A stretch of 64,000 nt of DNA. Source: Echinicola soli (GTDB lineage Bacteria; Bacteroidota; Bacteroidia; Cytophagales; Cyclobacteriaceae). Under the pieces are notes generated by a model. The model was not told the origin of the DNA, did no database searches, and worked only from the letters and a program-made list of their open reading frames with translations. Below are positions 18,222-26,505 of the stretch, one piece after another. The stretch is from the NCBI RefSeq assembly GCF_006575665.1, contig NZ_CP041253.1:315501-379500 (forward strand), given 5' to 3'. The stretch's first letter is position 1. Each line of letters starts with the position of its first letter. A program made the translations under genes and the position numbers.

Positions 18222-19196
18222 TTACTTTTTACGCTCAATGGTATATTTTACCAAATTGGCCAAAGATTCTTTGTAGTCCGAACTTGGCTGCCCTTCTAAA
18301 ATCGCCAAGGCCTCGTCAAAAAACCGGGTCATCACTTCCTGGGCATACTCCAGCCCTCCCGAAGCCTTTACAAACTCAATCACTTGATTGACAGCCTTTT
18401 TGTCCTCGTTCTTATTGCGTATCAGGTAAATGATGCGTTTCTTATCCGTCCAGCTTGCATGGTTTAAGGCATAGATCAGGGGAAGGGTCATCTTCTTCTC
18501 TTTAATGTCAATCCCCACTGGTTTGCCTACCTCATCTTCCCCATAGTCAAAAAGATCGTCCTTGATCTGAAATGCCATTCCCACTTTCTCCCCAAACTCC
18601 CGCATTCGCTCCACCGTCCCATGGTCTGCACCGGATGTCAGAGCGCCCACGGCACAACATGACGCAATCAAACTAGCGGTTTTTTGTCGGATAATGGTAT
18701 AATATACTTCCTCTGTGATGTCCAGATTACGGGCTTTGGCGATCTGCAGCAGCTCCCCTTCACTCATCTCCCTCACGGCATTGGAAACTTCTTTCAGCAA
18801 GTCAAAATCGCCATTGTCGACACTGAGGAGCAAACCTCTCGACAATAAATAATCCCCCACCAGTACCGCAATCTTATTTTTCCATAGTGCATTAACCGAA
18901 AAAAATCCCCGACGGTAATTGGCATCATCCACCACATCATCATGCACCAGCGTCGCGGTATGCAACAATTCGATCAACGCCGCACCGCGGTAAGTGGATT
19001 CACTGATACCTCCCGCCACCCCTGCTGTGAGAAACACAAACATAGGCCGCATTTGTTTGCCTTTGCGCTTGACGATATAACTGGTGATGTGGTCCAAAAG
19101 CTTGACCTTGCTCTTCATAAAAGAACGAAACTTCTTTTCGAAGTCGATCATTTCCTCCGCAATGGGGGCTTGGATATGTTTAAGGTCTGGCTTCAT
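18222..19196 (-). CDS. Long-chain polyprenyl diphosphate synthase
   Basis: Head-to-tail prenyltransferase that extends an allylic diphosphate with isopentenyl diphosphate, probably making the side chain of menaquinone. The first aspartate-rich motif is HDDVVDDANYRRG and the second is KDDLFDYGED; GKQMRPMFVFL is the conserved N-terminal IPP-binding stretch. The residue before the first motif region is not bulky, which suggests a long product, but length cannot be assigned by eye. I chose the ATG at 19196 (324 residues); the open frame continues nine codons upstream. Similar to IspB/octaprenyl synthases. Confidence 0.9.
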   Translation of the reverse strand: MKPDLKHIQAPIAEEMIDFEKKFRSFMKSKVKLLDHITSYIVKRKGKQMRPMFVFLTAGVAGGISESTYRGAALIELLHTATLVHDDVVDDANYRRGFFSVNALWKNKIAVLVGDYLLSRGLLLSVDNGDFDLLKEVSNAVREMSEGELLQIAKARNLDITEEVYYTIIRQKTASLIASCCAVGALTSGADHGTVERMREFGEKVGMAFQIKDDLFDYGEDEVGKPVGIDIKEKKMTLPLIYALNHASWTDKKRIIYLIRNKNEDKKAVNQVIEFVKASGGLEYAQEVMTRFFDEALAILEGQPSSDYKESLANLVKYTIERKK

Positions 19197-19562
19197 CACT
19201 ATTTTAGAGATGCAATAATACAATCAAATAAGCCATTGACAAAATGGATGTAGGGATTATCAGCTATTTTATTGGATCATTTGAACCGCAGAACCTTCCC
19301 CGGCTTGCCGGGAGGCGCAATGCTCATAGATAGGATTGGTATAACTGATCACTGTTGCTGATGCCTGCACTGAGCAAAAACTGAAGAGTGCAATTCGGAA
19401 TCCCCATGCGGTGGATTTGTTCGCGGCGGATCCTTTTGGGGCAATCCTCCTCAGACGGGCTGATGCCCAAGAAATGTACCAAACCCTTTCAGAACGTAGT
19501 AGTCGTGACACAGGTCTATCTTCTTATTTCCCCACAAAGCAACGGCCACCTGACATCTACCA
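19197..19562. other. Gene-free stretch with a small GC-rich hairpin
   Basis: No gene can be supported here. A short minus-strand reading frame (19269-19511) has no family resemblance. A GC-rich inverted repeat, CCCGGC-TT-GCCGGG, lies at 19299-19312 without a following T run. Two other minus-strand frames give peptide-like stretches interrupted by stops, so this may be a decayed gene, but I could not identify a parent family. Confidence 0.4.
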
Positions 19563-20483
19563 TCAAAAAGTATAATAAAAATACATACTTCCTAAAAACT
19601 GACCTTCTGCCAGTGAGGTTTCTTGTGTCCGGTAAAAGAACCGGTAAGCAAATCCCACTTTTGGGTACGCTAGCACCAACTGCCCAAAAAATTCATTGAC
19701 ATTTCTTATTGGGTCCATCGTGGCCAAATCAAATGCAAAGGATTTTTTGGTCCCCTGTAAGGTTGCATTCCAATACACCCGCCTAAAACTTGCTCCACCT
19801 TGGAAATAAAGCTCCCTTTTACCCGCCTTTCCCACTCGGCTACCCGCTATAAAACTCTCCGGAGCACGATTAAACTTCCCTATTCTAAAGGAGGGAGTAA
19901 TCCCCAAACTCCGGTCGTAATTCCCCAAGGCTATCCTTGGCTGGAGCCAAAAATCAACTTTTCCTTCCCGAAATACATTGACTGCGCCCTCCAGCTTGAC
20001 ATTCGCCAAGGCACCACTTTGGATCTGGTACTTCCAGCCTCTGGGCTGAGGAAATCCAAAAAGGGTATGGTACCACACTTGCACATCCTCTGCTTTGGAA
20101 CCAGGCCCTATTTTCCCAAAAAGCAAATTGCCCGATAGCCATCCACGGTTGATAAAGCGCTGATAACCGACTTCCCCATAAAGCACCCCCGCATATGGGC
20201 GATCATATATTCTGATATCATTAGAGGTGTACCGCTCAGGGGTATAAATCTGCTGGGAAATGGTCACATTTAACCTGCCCTTTTTTGACAAGTAATGACT
20301 GTATCCAAAAAACACTCCATTGGTATAGTAACGGTCAAAATGGGAAAACGCCAGTGCGTCATTATCTACACGCAAGGAAAACTGGTGCTTTCTTATTGCT
20401 CCCGTATCTGTTTGCCCGAAGGAAAAAGAGGCAATCAAACTCAAAAAACATAAGAAAAAGAAGATTATTTTGAGCTTCTTCAA
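19563..20483 (-). CDS. LpxR-like outer membrane lipid A deacylase (DUF2219 family)
   Basis: A 306-residue outer-membrane beta-barrel protein with a signal peptide (about residues 1-23, ending SFSFGQ). Directly after it comes RVDNDALAFSHFDRYYTNG, which matches the DUF2219/LpxR start (Asn-Asp pair, then DRYYTNG), followed by DRPYAG and, further on, VWYHTLFGFPQPRGW, which contains the candidate catalytic His. LpxR removes the 3'-acyloxyacyl chain of lipid A in Salmonella. The activity here is inferred from family only. The start is TTG (20483), placed directly before MKKLKII. It ends in an aromatic residue (F), usual for barrel proteins. Confidence 0.8.
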   Translation of the reverse strand: MKKLKIIFFFLCFLSLIASFSFGQTDTGAIRKHQFSLRVDNDALAFSHFDRYYTNGVFFGYSHYLSKKGRLNVTISQQIYTPERYTSNDIRIYDRPYAGVLYGEVGYQRFINRGWLSGNLLFGKIGPGSKAEDVQVWYHTLFGFPQPRGWKYQIQSGALANVKLEGAVNVFREGKVDFWLQPRIALGNYDRSLGITPSFRIGKFNRAPESFIAGSRVGKAGKRELYFQGGASFRRVYWNATLQGTKKSFAFDLATMDPIRNVNEFFGQLVLAYPKVGFAYRFFYRTQETSLAEGQFLGSMYFYYTF

Positions 20484-20621
20484 TTTTTTAGTAATTATTA
20501 GGCGATCAGCTGTTAAATTATTAAAAAAACTTTATTTTGGTTACATTACCGTGTATTTGTTGATTATTGAGATAAAACTTCCTTAATAATTCACCTCACT
20601 ACCAAAGCTTCATTTTTTCAT

Positions 20622-20629
20622 TATCTTTG
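20622..20629 (+). promoter_or_regulatory. Candidate -7 box (TATCTTTG) before acyltransferase gene
   Basis: TATCTTTG matches the Bacteroidetes -7 consensus TAnnTTTG exactly and lies 24 bp before the TTG start at 20653. No clear TTG -33 element is found at the expected spacing, so support is weak. Confidence 0.35.
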
Positions 20630-20652
20630 AAAAATCATCAACGAAAATCCCC

Positions 20653-22353
20653 TTGACTGACGATTATATCAAACAAAAATACGACCCGATTCTTCCTCGA
20701 AAAGATGAATGGCCAGTGGTGAAGTTAGCCAAAAGCCGCAAGGACTTTGTCCAAAACGTAGCTTCCTTCAGCAAAGATAAAATCATCAGCATGACCGGCA
20801 ATAACCTTGATTTGCTCAAGGAAGAACTGGAAACGACACTTTACCGTGAAAAGCTGCGCGTCAAACAGAACCCTTGGCTCGTAGACCCAGACGATGAAGA
20901 GGAGTTTTGGTCTGGTGTAAAGTCCGCCTTGGTCCAGATATCCTTCGAAAGCCAAGCAACTGAAGAGGAAAGAAAAGTCGCTTACCATAAGATTCTGGAA
21001 AGCATCACTACACGATATTCGGAAGAAATCGCCAGTAACTTTAAGCACAGCCATTATAAGGCTACGCGCAAGATGGTAACCTTTGGCTTTTCCCGGTTGC
21101 TAAATGCGGGCCGGGTAAAAGGACTGGGATCGATCTTCAGTAAGCAATACACCCTTCAGGACAAAATCCAGATCATCGGCGAGACAGAACGGCTAAGGGA
21201 CTTGGCATCAAAGGGCACCATCGTCATGGTACCCACCCACTTCAGCAACTTGGACAGTATTCTTATCGGCTGGACGATCAGCACTTTGGGCATGCCGCCA
21301 TTCCTCTACGGTGCCGGACTAAACCTTTTCAATATCCAGATTTTTGCCTATTTCATGAATGCCCTTGGCGCATACAAAGTGGACCGGAGAAAGAAAAATC
21401 TGTTATACCTGGAAACCTTAAAGAGCTACTCCAGTGAAGCCATTCAATTTGGCTGTCACAGTTTGTTTTTTCCTGGCGGAACCCGCTCCAGAAGTGGCAA
21501 GATAGAAAACAAACTCAAGCTGGGCCTGCTCAGCACAGCCGTGGAAGCACAGCGTGCCAATTATGAAAAAGGCTTTAATGATATCAGCGGCAAAATATTC
21601 ATCGTGCCAGTCACCATCAATTACCATTTTACCCTGGAAGCTCCCAGCCTGATCCGCGAACACCTGAGCCTTACCGGCCAAGAGCGATATTACAAGGAAA
21701 CTGATGAATTTTCTAATTCTTATAAGATTTCAAAGTTTCTGATCAAATTCTTTACCAAAGGCTCTGATATCTCTGTTTCCATAGGACAGCCAATGGATAT
21801 ATTGGGCAATTACGTGGACTTGGAAGGTAACAGCACCGACCGCGATGGCAGAATGATCGATTGCCGTGACTATTTTATGTCCAACGGAAAGGTGAGCGTG
21901 GATCCTCAGCGGGAGGAAGTCTATACCCAGATCCTTGGTGACCGCATCGTCGAAGAATTCCATAAAATCAACCGGGTTTTCAGCAGTCACCTGGTCGCCT
22001 TTACGGCTTTTCAGATGATCAAGAAGCAAAACAGCAAAATGGATCTTTTCAGCTTGCTGCGACTTCCCGAAGAAGACTTGGTCATCGACTACAGTGATTT
22101 TCGTTCCACCTGCCAAACAGTGCTTAATCGCCTGATGGAAATCCGGGCCAAAGGTCTCGTGCATGTGGCGCCCCACTTGAAACAGGACATCGACAAAATC
22201 ATCGCCCATGGACTGGCAAACGTCGGAATGTATCATTCCAAGCGGCCGCTGATCAAAACCAGTGATGATAAAATCACTACCCAGGACATGAGCCTTTTGT
22301 ATTACTACCACAACAGACTGGATGGTTATGACCTTGAAAAACTCTTCAAATAA
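20653..22353 (+). CDS. Glycerol-3-phosphate acyltransferase-like protein (PlsB/PlsC fold)
   Basis: A 566-residue acyltransferase. The HX4D catalytic motif is clear (THFSNLD, about residue 196), the second motif region is GAYKVDRRKKN, and the third reads FFPGGTRSRSG, where the Glu of the usual PEGTRS or EGGRS motif is Gly. PVTINYHF near residue 320 corresponds to motif IV. The long N- and C-terminal extensions resemble PlsB more than the 250-residue PlsC. It overlaps gpsA, whose product makes glycerol-3-phosphate, which supports a role in the first acylation of phospholipid synthesis. The start is TTG; no ATG lies upstream in frame. Confidence 0.8.
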   Translation: MTDDYIKQKYDPILPRKDEWPVVKLAKSRKDFVQNVASFSKDKIISMTGNNLDLLKEELETTLYREKLRVKQNPWLVDPDDEEEFWSGVKSALVQISFESQATEEERKVAYHKILESITTRYSEEIASNFKHSHYKATRKMVTFGFSRLLNAGRVKGLGSIFSKQYTLQDKIQIIGETERLRDLASKGTIVMVPTHFSNLDSILIGWTISTLGMPPFLYGAGLNLFNIQIFAYFMNALGAYKVDRRKKNLLYLETLKSYSSEAIQFGCHSLFFPGGTRSRSGKIENKLKLGLLSTAVEAQRANYEKGFNDISGKIFIVPVTINYHFTLEAPSLIREHLSLTGQERYYKETDEFSNSYKISKFLIKFFTKGSDISVSIGQPMDILGNYVDLEGNSTDRDGRMIDCRDYFMSNGKVSVDPQREEVYTQILGDRIVEEFHKINRVFSSHLVAFTAFQMIKKQNSKMDLFSLLRLPEEDLVIDYSDFRSTCQTVLNRLMEIRAKGLVHVAPHLKQDIDKIIAHGLANVGMYHSKRPLIKTSDDKITTQDMSLLYYYHNRLDGYDLEKLFK

Positions 22354-23392
22354 TATTGAAAAACCTGTCGGTGTTATCGGTATTGGCAGCTTTGGTACCG
22401 CCATCGCCAATATCCTCGCCGAAAAAAACAACGTCATCGTCTACGCCAGAAAACAGGAAATCGTGGACGAGATCAATGAACAACACAGTGCAGAAGGCAG
22501 GGCGCTAAACCAAAGCATCTCGGCTACTACCGACCCTCAAACCCTTTGTGAGATGTGTGAGGTGATGTTTCCGGTGGTTTCCTCCTCTGGCTTTAGGGAT
22601 GTCATGAAGAAATTCGCCCCCTTCCTTCACCCTTACCATATCCTGATCCACGGTACCAAGGGGCTGGTGCTCAACCTTCCTGAAGGCAGGAATCTGGACA
22701 ACGTATCCAAAATCCACCGCGAAAACATCTGGACGATGAGCGAGGTGATCCAAAATGAAACCGTCGTAGTCCGCGTAGGCTGCTTGGCAGGCCCTAACCT
22801 GGCAAAGGAACTCGCCAAAGGCCAACCTGCCGCCACCGTGGTCGCCAGCCGCTTTAACGAAGTCATCCTCGAAGGCCAACGACTCCTTCGCTCCGACAGG
22901 TTCCAGGTATACGGCAATCAGGACATCATCGGCGTGGAACTAAGCGGCGTACTCAAAAACACCATTGCCATTGCCTCAGGAGCCTTGGCTGGACTGGGAT
23001 TGGGAGAAAATGCCAAGGGACTGCTTATCTCACGGGGCATGGTAGAAATGATCCACCTGGGCAATGCACTTGGCGGCCAAACCCAGTCTTTTGTAGGATT
23101 GGCAGGCATCGGAGATTTGGTCACCACCTGTAGTTCCACCTTCTCCAGAAACTATACTGTCGGCTACCGACTCGCCAAGGGAGAGACATTAGATGCCATT
23201 AATGACAGCATGGATGAAGTGGCCGAAGGAATCAATACGGTACGGTTATTGAAAACCTTCCTGGAAGGGACCGGCATGCGAGCGCCCATTACCGAAAACC
23301 TGTACAAGGTCCTCTTCGAAGGATTTAAGGTAGAAGATGCGCTGTACTACTTAATGAAATATCCGTTCAATGTGGACATCGATTTCTTATGA
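22322..23392 (+). CDS. gpsA: NAD(P)-dependent glycerol-3-phosphate dehydrogenase GpsA
   Basis: Reduces dihydroxyacetone phosphate to sn-glycerol-3-phosphate, the phospholipid backbone. It has the Rossmann loop GVIGIGSFGTAIANIL, the AGPNLAKELAKG stretch, and GVELSGVLKNTIAIASG with the catalytic Lys, followed by GLAGIGDLVTTCSSTFSRN. Its 356 residues are normal. The ATG overlaps the last 32 bases of the acyltransferase gene, so the two are translationally linked. A second ATG two codons downstream is equally possible. Confidence 0.95.
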   Translation: MVMTLKNSSNNIEKPVGVIGIGSFGTAIANILAEKNNVIVYARKQEIVDEINEQHSAEGRALNQSISATTDPQTLCEMCEVMFPVVSSSGFRDVMKKFAPFLHPYHILIHGTKGLVLNLPEGRNLDNVSKIHRENIWTMSEVIQNETVVVRVGCLAGPNLAKELAKGQPAATVVASRFNEVILEGQRLLRSDRFQVYGNQDIIGVELSGVLKNTIAIASGALAGLGLGENAKGLLISRGMVEMIHLGNALGGQTQSFVGLAGIGDLVTTCSSTFSRNYTVGYRLAKGETLDAINDSMDEVAEGINTVRLLKTFLEGTGMRAPITENLYKVLFEGFKVEDALYYLMKYPFNVDIDFL

Positions 23393-23442
23393 TCCTTGTC
23401 CCAACTTATTTTTGTACCAAATACATGAATGCAAAGACCCCT

Positions 23443-24336
23443 ATGAAAGCGCCATCATTCACCTTCCTTTTTACCCTGTTGCTCACCACGCTGTCCTGTA
23501 GCTCAAACAAGTCTACCCTGCTTCTTATGGGTACTGCCCCGACGTTGGTAGCGGACGACTATGCCTTTACCGAAGGACCTGCCGTAGCGCCAAATGGTGA
23601 CGTTTATTTCACCGATCAGCCCAACAACCGCATTTACCGTTGGTCTGCGGAGACAGAGAAGGTCGCGCTGTATATGGAAAATGCCGGACGATCCAATGGG
23701 CTTTATTTTGACCATAAAGGGAATTTGCTCGCTTGTGCAGATGAAAACTTCGAGCTTTGGCAAATTGACAACAATCAAGAGGTAAAAGTATTGGCAGATG
23801 GTTTTGGCCAGAAAAACTTCAATGGCCCCAACGACCTATGGGTCGACAAAAAAGGCGGCATCTACTTTACAGACCCATATTACCAGCGCGATTACTGGAC
23901 ACGACAAGCACCCGAAATGGACCAACAACGCGTTTATTATCGCTCTCCCAAAGGAGAAATCAAGGTGGCGGCAGACCACTTCATCAGGCCAAACGGTATC
24001 ATTGGCACCAAAAAAGGAAAAACACTCTACATTGCGGATATTGGCGATAAAAAAACCTATCGGTACGAAGTCCAAAAAGACGGCCGTCTCAGTGAGCGCC
24101 AGCTATTCGTCAACATGGGATCGGACGGTATGACCATCGATGAAAATGGAAACCTCTACCTCACCGGCAATGGCGTGACGATCTTTAATCCTGAAGGCGA
24201 GCAAATCGGCCAGATTCCCATTCCCCAAAAATGGACTGCAAATGTCACCTTTGGCGGAAAAGACCGCAAGACCCTCTTCATCACGGCCGGGCCGGCCGTG
24301 TACACCCTGAAGCTGAATGTTTCCGGCGTAAAGTAA
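23443..24336 (+). CDS. SMP-30/gluconolactonase-family lipoprotein
   Basis: A six-bladed beta-propeller of the SMP-30/gluconolactonase/LRE-like family. The three metal-ligand positions are recognisable: Glu in FTEGPAV, Asn in FNGPNDLWVD and Asp in MGSDGMTID. The N-terminus (MKAPSFTFLFTLLLTTLSC) is a lipoprotein signal with the modified Cys at residue 19, so the protein is likely anchored in the envelope. I chose the ATG at 23443; an upstream ATG at 23389 overlaps the gpsA stop (ATGA) and would put 18 residues before the signal peptide. Members hydrolyse sugar lactones or organophosphates; the substrate is unknown. Confidence 0.8.
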   Translation: MKAPSFTFLFTLLLTTLSCSSNKSTLLLMGTAPTLVADDYAFTEGPAVAPNGDVYFTDQPNNRIYRWSAETEKVALYMENAGRSNGLYFDHKGNLLACADENFELWQIDNNQEVKVLADGFGQKNFNGPNDLWVDKKGGIYFTDPYYQRDYWTRQAPEMDQQRVYYRSPKGEIKVAADHFIRPNGIIGTKKGKTLYIADIGDKKTYRYEVQKDGRLSERQLFVNMGSDGMTIDENGNLYLTGNGVTIFNPEGEQIGQIPIPQKWTANVTFGGKDRKTLFITAGPAVYTLKLNVSGVK

Positions 24337-24362
24337 ATATTTCCACCCCAACAACATCCTCA

Positions 24363-24545
24363 TTATTGCGATGACCAGCGGGAAGTAGTAATCCCATATT
24401 TGGAAGATAAGATTGCTTCGCCCCACATCCCTTTCGCAATCACGACAGAAAACCGTCATCGCGAACACCGTGGTAGCGAAGTGAAGCGGTCTTTTGTTCA
24501 TAAGCGAGATTGCTTCATTCCGCTATCGCTTCATTCACAATGATG
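24363..24545. repeat. Two adjacent REP-like elements (TCATTGCGA family)
   Basis: The space after the SMP-30 gene holds two diverged copies of a repeat with the ends CGTCAT(T/C)GCGA and TCGCAATGACG and a middle GAGATTGCTTC. The first lies at about 24363-24452 (ATTGCGATGACC, then GATTGCTTCGCC and TTTCGCAATCACG), the second at about 24462-24545 (CGTCATCGCGAACACCG, then GAGATTGCTTCATTCCGC and CACAATGATG). Related copies are at 29008-29041 and 41246-41353. Confidence 0.65.
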
Positions 24546-24607
24546 CAAGGCACACACCAGTTGTTCCGACAGCTGTGCTGCAGAACTTCCAGCATTGAGT
24601 TTCCACC

Positions 24608-25702
24608 TCAATTATACATTTCCTGGGCCTTAAACATTTCATATTCACCATCCTTAAACGGATAATCCCAGCAACCCATGCGGTGAAAAAGCTGCCCCCC
24701 AAAGCCTTTCTTGTAAAGGTGGACCCCGTGCAGCGGATGGGAGCTGTCAAGGTTTGGCGCACAGCCAAACATGTCATACTCTATACAACCAAACTCCTTA
24801 GCACGCTTGATCGCCTCCCACTGAAGTGCATAGCTGGCCATCGCCTGGCGCTTGTCAGATGCAGAGGCGCCAAAAAGATAAGTAGCCCGCTTGTGGCTAA
24901 GCACCAGCAGCATCGAGGCCAACTCCTGTCCTTCATGCGATGCCATCAACAGACAGACCCTGACCTGCTCATCCTGATGCGCAAACAGTTCCAAGAAGTA
25001 ATCCTTTGATTGGTAGACAATTTGCTTCCGCAGTGCCGTCTCTTCATAAAGTGCATACCAGTCATCCAACTTCTCCACTCCATATTCACGTACTTCCACT
25101 CCTCTTTTGCTTGCCTGACGAATATTGTAGCGCGTATTGTAGCGCATCTCGTACAGCAATTCTTCCGGCCCACGTTCTAAATCCAGGAAAAATGTGTTTT
25201 TCGGCAGGGCATCGCCTGGACTCTTGCGGAGGTTCCAGTGGTCAGTATTAAAATTCACGCGAAATTCTTGTGTCTGAGCAGAAGGCGGCCCCTGCCAATT
25301 GCCATGGGTATCATAAAACTCCTCCTCGCCGGCCCATTGGTTTTCCCATAGGAGATCGTAGCGAATAAAAACACAGTTATCCGGCAAATGCGCTCTCAAA
25401 GACTCCGACAGCTTCTCTAGAAAAAGCCCCTGATGCTCAAACTGGGGCTCCAGTTTGGGGCCATAAGGCACATAGGCAAAACAATGTCCCTCCCCGATAT
25501 ACTTGATCAGGATCAGCAAATCCTCCTCAAGCTGCTGTAGGGACTGGGCATAGGGATCCAGCAGCTCCTTGGACACCGTCAGCCGAAAGCCATTCGGTTC
25601 GAAGCCCTGCTTATTTTTGACCTTTGCCCAGAAAGGTGTCTGTGGCAAAATATTGGTCGTATTGATCTGGTCAACTGATTTTCGCTCCGCAGTACAGGTC
25701 AT
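24608..25702 (-). CDS. FemAB/FemX-like aminoacyl- or peptidyl-transferase
   Basis: A 364-residue protein of the FemABX class, with two GNAT-like domains. EMRYNTRYNIRQASKRGVEV (around residues 185-205) is the conserved transition between them, and the C-terminal half has LLVLSHKRATYLFGAS and GCIEYDMFGCAPN, as in lipid II interpeptide-bridge enzymes. In Gram-positives these use aminoacyl-tRNA to extend the stem peptide; in Bacteroidetes with directly cross-linked peptidoglycan the role is unclear. The GTG at 25705 is directly followed by ATG at 25702, which I used. The gene stands alone. Confidence 0.75.
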   Translation of the reverse strand: MTCTAERKSVDQINTTNILPQTPFWAKVKNKQGFEPNGFRLTVSKELLDPYAQSLQQLEEDLLILIKYIGEGHCFAYVPYGPKLEPQFEHQGLFLEKLSESLRAHLPDNCVFIRYDLLWENQWAGEEEFYDTHGNWQGPPSAQTQEFRVNFNTDHWNLRKSPGDALPKNTFFLDLERGPEELLYEMRYNTRYNIRQASKRGVEVREYGVEKLDDWYALYEETALRKQIVYQSKDYFLELFAHQDEQVRVCLLMASHEGQELASMLLVLSHKRATYLFGASASDKRQAMASYALQWEAIKRAKEFGCIEYDMFGCAPNLDSSHPLHGVHLYKKGFGGQLFHRMGCWDYPFKDGEYEMFKAQEMYN

Positions 25703-26027
25703 CACTTTTCAATTTTTCCATCAGCAAGGAACGCCATCGCCTCCACTCGCCATCAAACAAGCCGCAAAGCTAAAAAATCATCCAAACACCAAAAAATATT
25801 TTGTTTGCTTTTCTATAAATCAAGCTGTTCCGAATAAAAACTCAACCTCCCAAAATACAAAAAGGGAAAAAGCCTTCTCCATAATTACCCCATCCGCAGC
25901 ACCGATTCGTTCAACACTACATTCATGCCTGCCGTGGTAGGTTCGGCCGTTCCGGCCATTACATACATTCTTTCCTTGCCCGTGGTCAGTACCTACGGCA
26001 CTGTTAGGATGCTGTATTCACTTTCTG
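25703..26027. other. Gene-free stretch upstream of FemAB-like gene
   Basis: About 325 bp before the next recognisable element. The composition is mixed, with an AT-rich start and a GC-richer part from about 25880. No gene, terminator or clear promoter can be supported on either strand. Confidence 0.4.
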
Positions 26028-26133
26028 TTACCAAGCTAATGCTCCTAGCGGAGCATCCAAGCTAACAATTCTTTCCGCTAAAATAGTGAGATGTGTGTCC
26101 TGGCTAATACCGCAAGGTATTAAAGCTTGGTAA
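26028..26133. repeat. 106-bp structured element with nested inverted repeats
   Basis: Outer arms TTACCAAGCT (26028-26037) and AGCTTGGTAA (26124-26133) are perfect inverted repeats. Inside are two perfect hairpins: ATGCTCC-TAGC-GGAGCAT (26039-26056) and AATACC-GCAA-GGTATT (26106-26121), the second with a stable GNRA-type GCAA loop. No coding frame crosses it. This is the form of a MITE/REP-type element or a structured RNA. Confidence 0.6.
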
Positions 26134-26135
26134 TA

Positions 26136-26405
26136 TCAAGTTGTCTCTAGGCCTCTCGGCTCTAGGCAGGTACAAACCTGTTTCCCTGATCTATCCCCAC
26201 AAGCGGGACAGAAATCCTCAAAATAATTGCCTGCCAAGTGATATTGATATTTGTTTATTTCACTTTCAATGATAAAATCCGAAATTTCATAATCATCGTT
26301 GAAAAATAGTCCATTGATGTATCTTTTAATCGGATGAAACAAGTCCTTTGGGTATTTTCCAAACAATAAAATCCCATAGTCTTTCGAGATGCTATAAAAG
26401 TCCAC
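26136..26405 (-). CDS. Small hypothetical protein, possibly a gene remnant
   Basis: An 89-residue frame with a GTG start and a stop codon eight codons upstream. The first 65 residues (AT-rich, Phe/Tyr/Asp-rich) look like real protein sequence. The last 24, containing a CPAC-GDRSG-KQVCTC cluster, are encoded by GC-richer DNA next to the structured element and may be out-of-gene read-through or a small zinc ribbon. I do not recognise a family. It may be the 3' remnant of a gene disrupted by the neighbouring repeat. Confidence 0.35.
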   Translation of the reverse strand: MDFYSISKDYGILLFGKYPKDLFHPIKRYINGLFFNDDYEISDFIIESEINKYQYHLAGNYFEDFCPACGDRSGKQVCTCLEPRGLETT

Positions 26406-26505
26406 GAAAGTTATTGCGTCCTTGATTTAAAAATCCGATTTTATGCAAGTATCTTGTTATTCTAGACCCTCTGTATAAATAACCAAAGCATTGACCAATC
26501 TCTCT

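Noticed and set aside
19269..19511. 80-residue minus-strand frame
   Set aside because: There is no family signal, its composition is rich in Ser/Arg/Ala, and competing frames are equally open; listed only as a gene-free stretch.
21730..22437. 235-residue minus-strand frame opposite the acyltransferase/gpsA overlap
   Set aside because: It is the antisense of two clearly conserved proteins and resembles no family.
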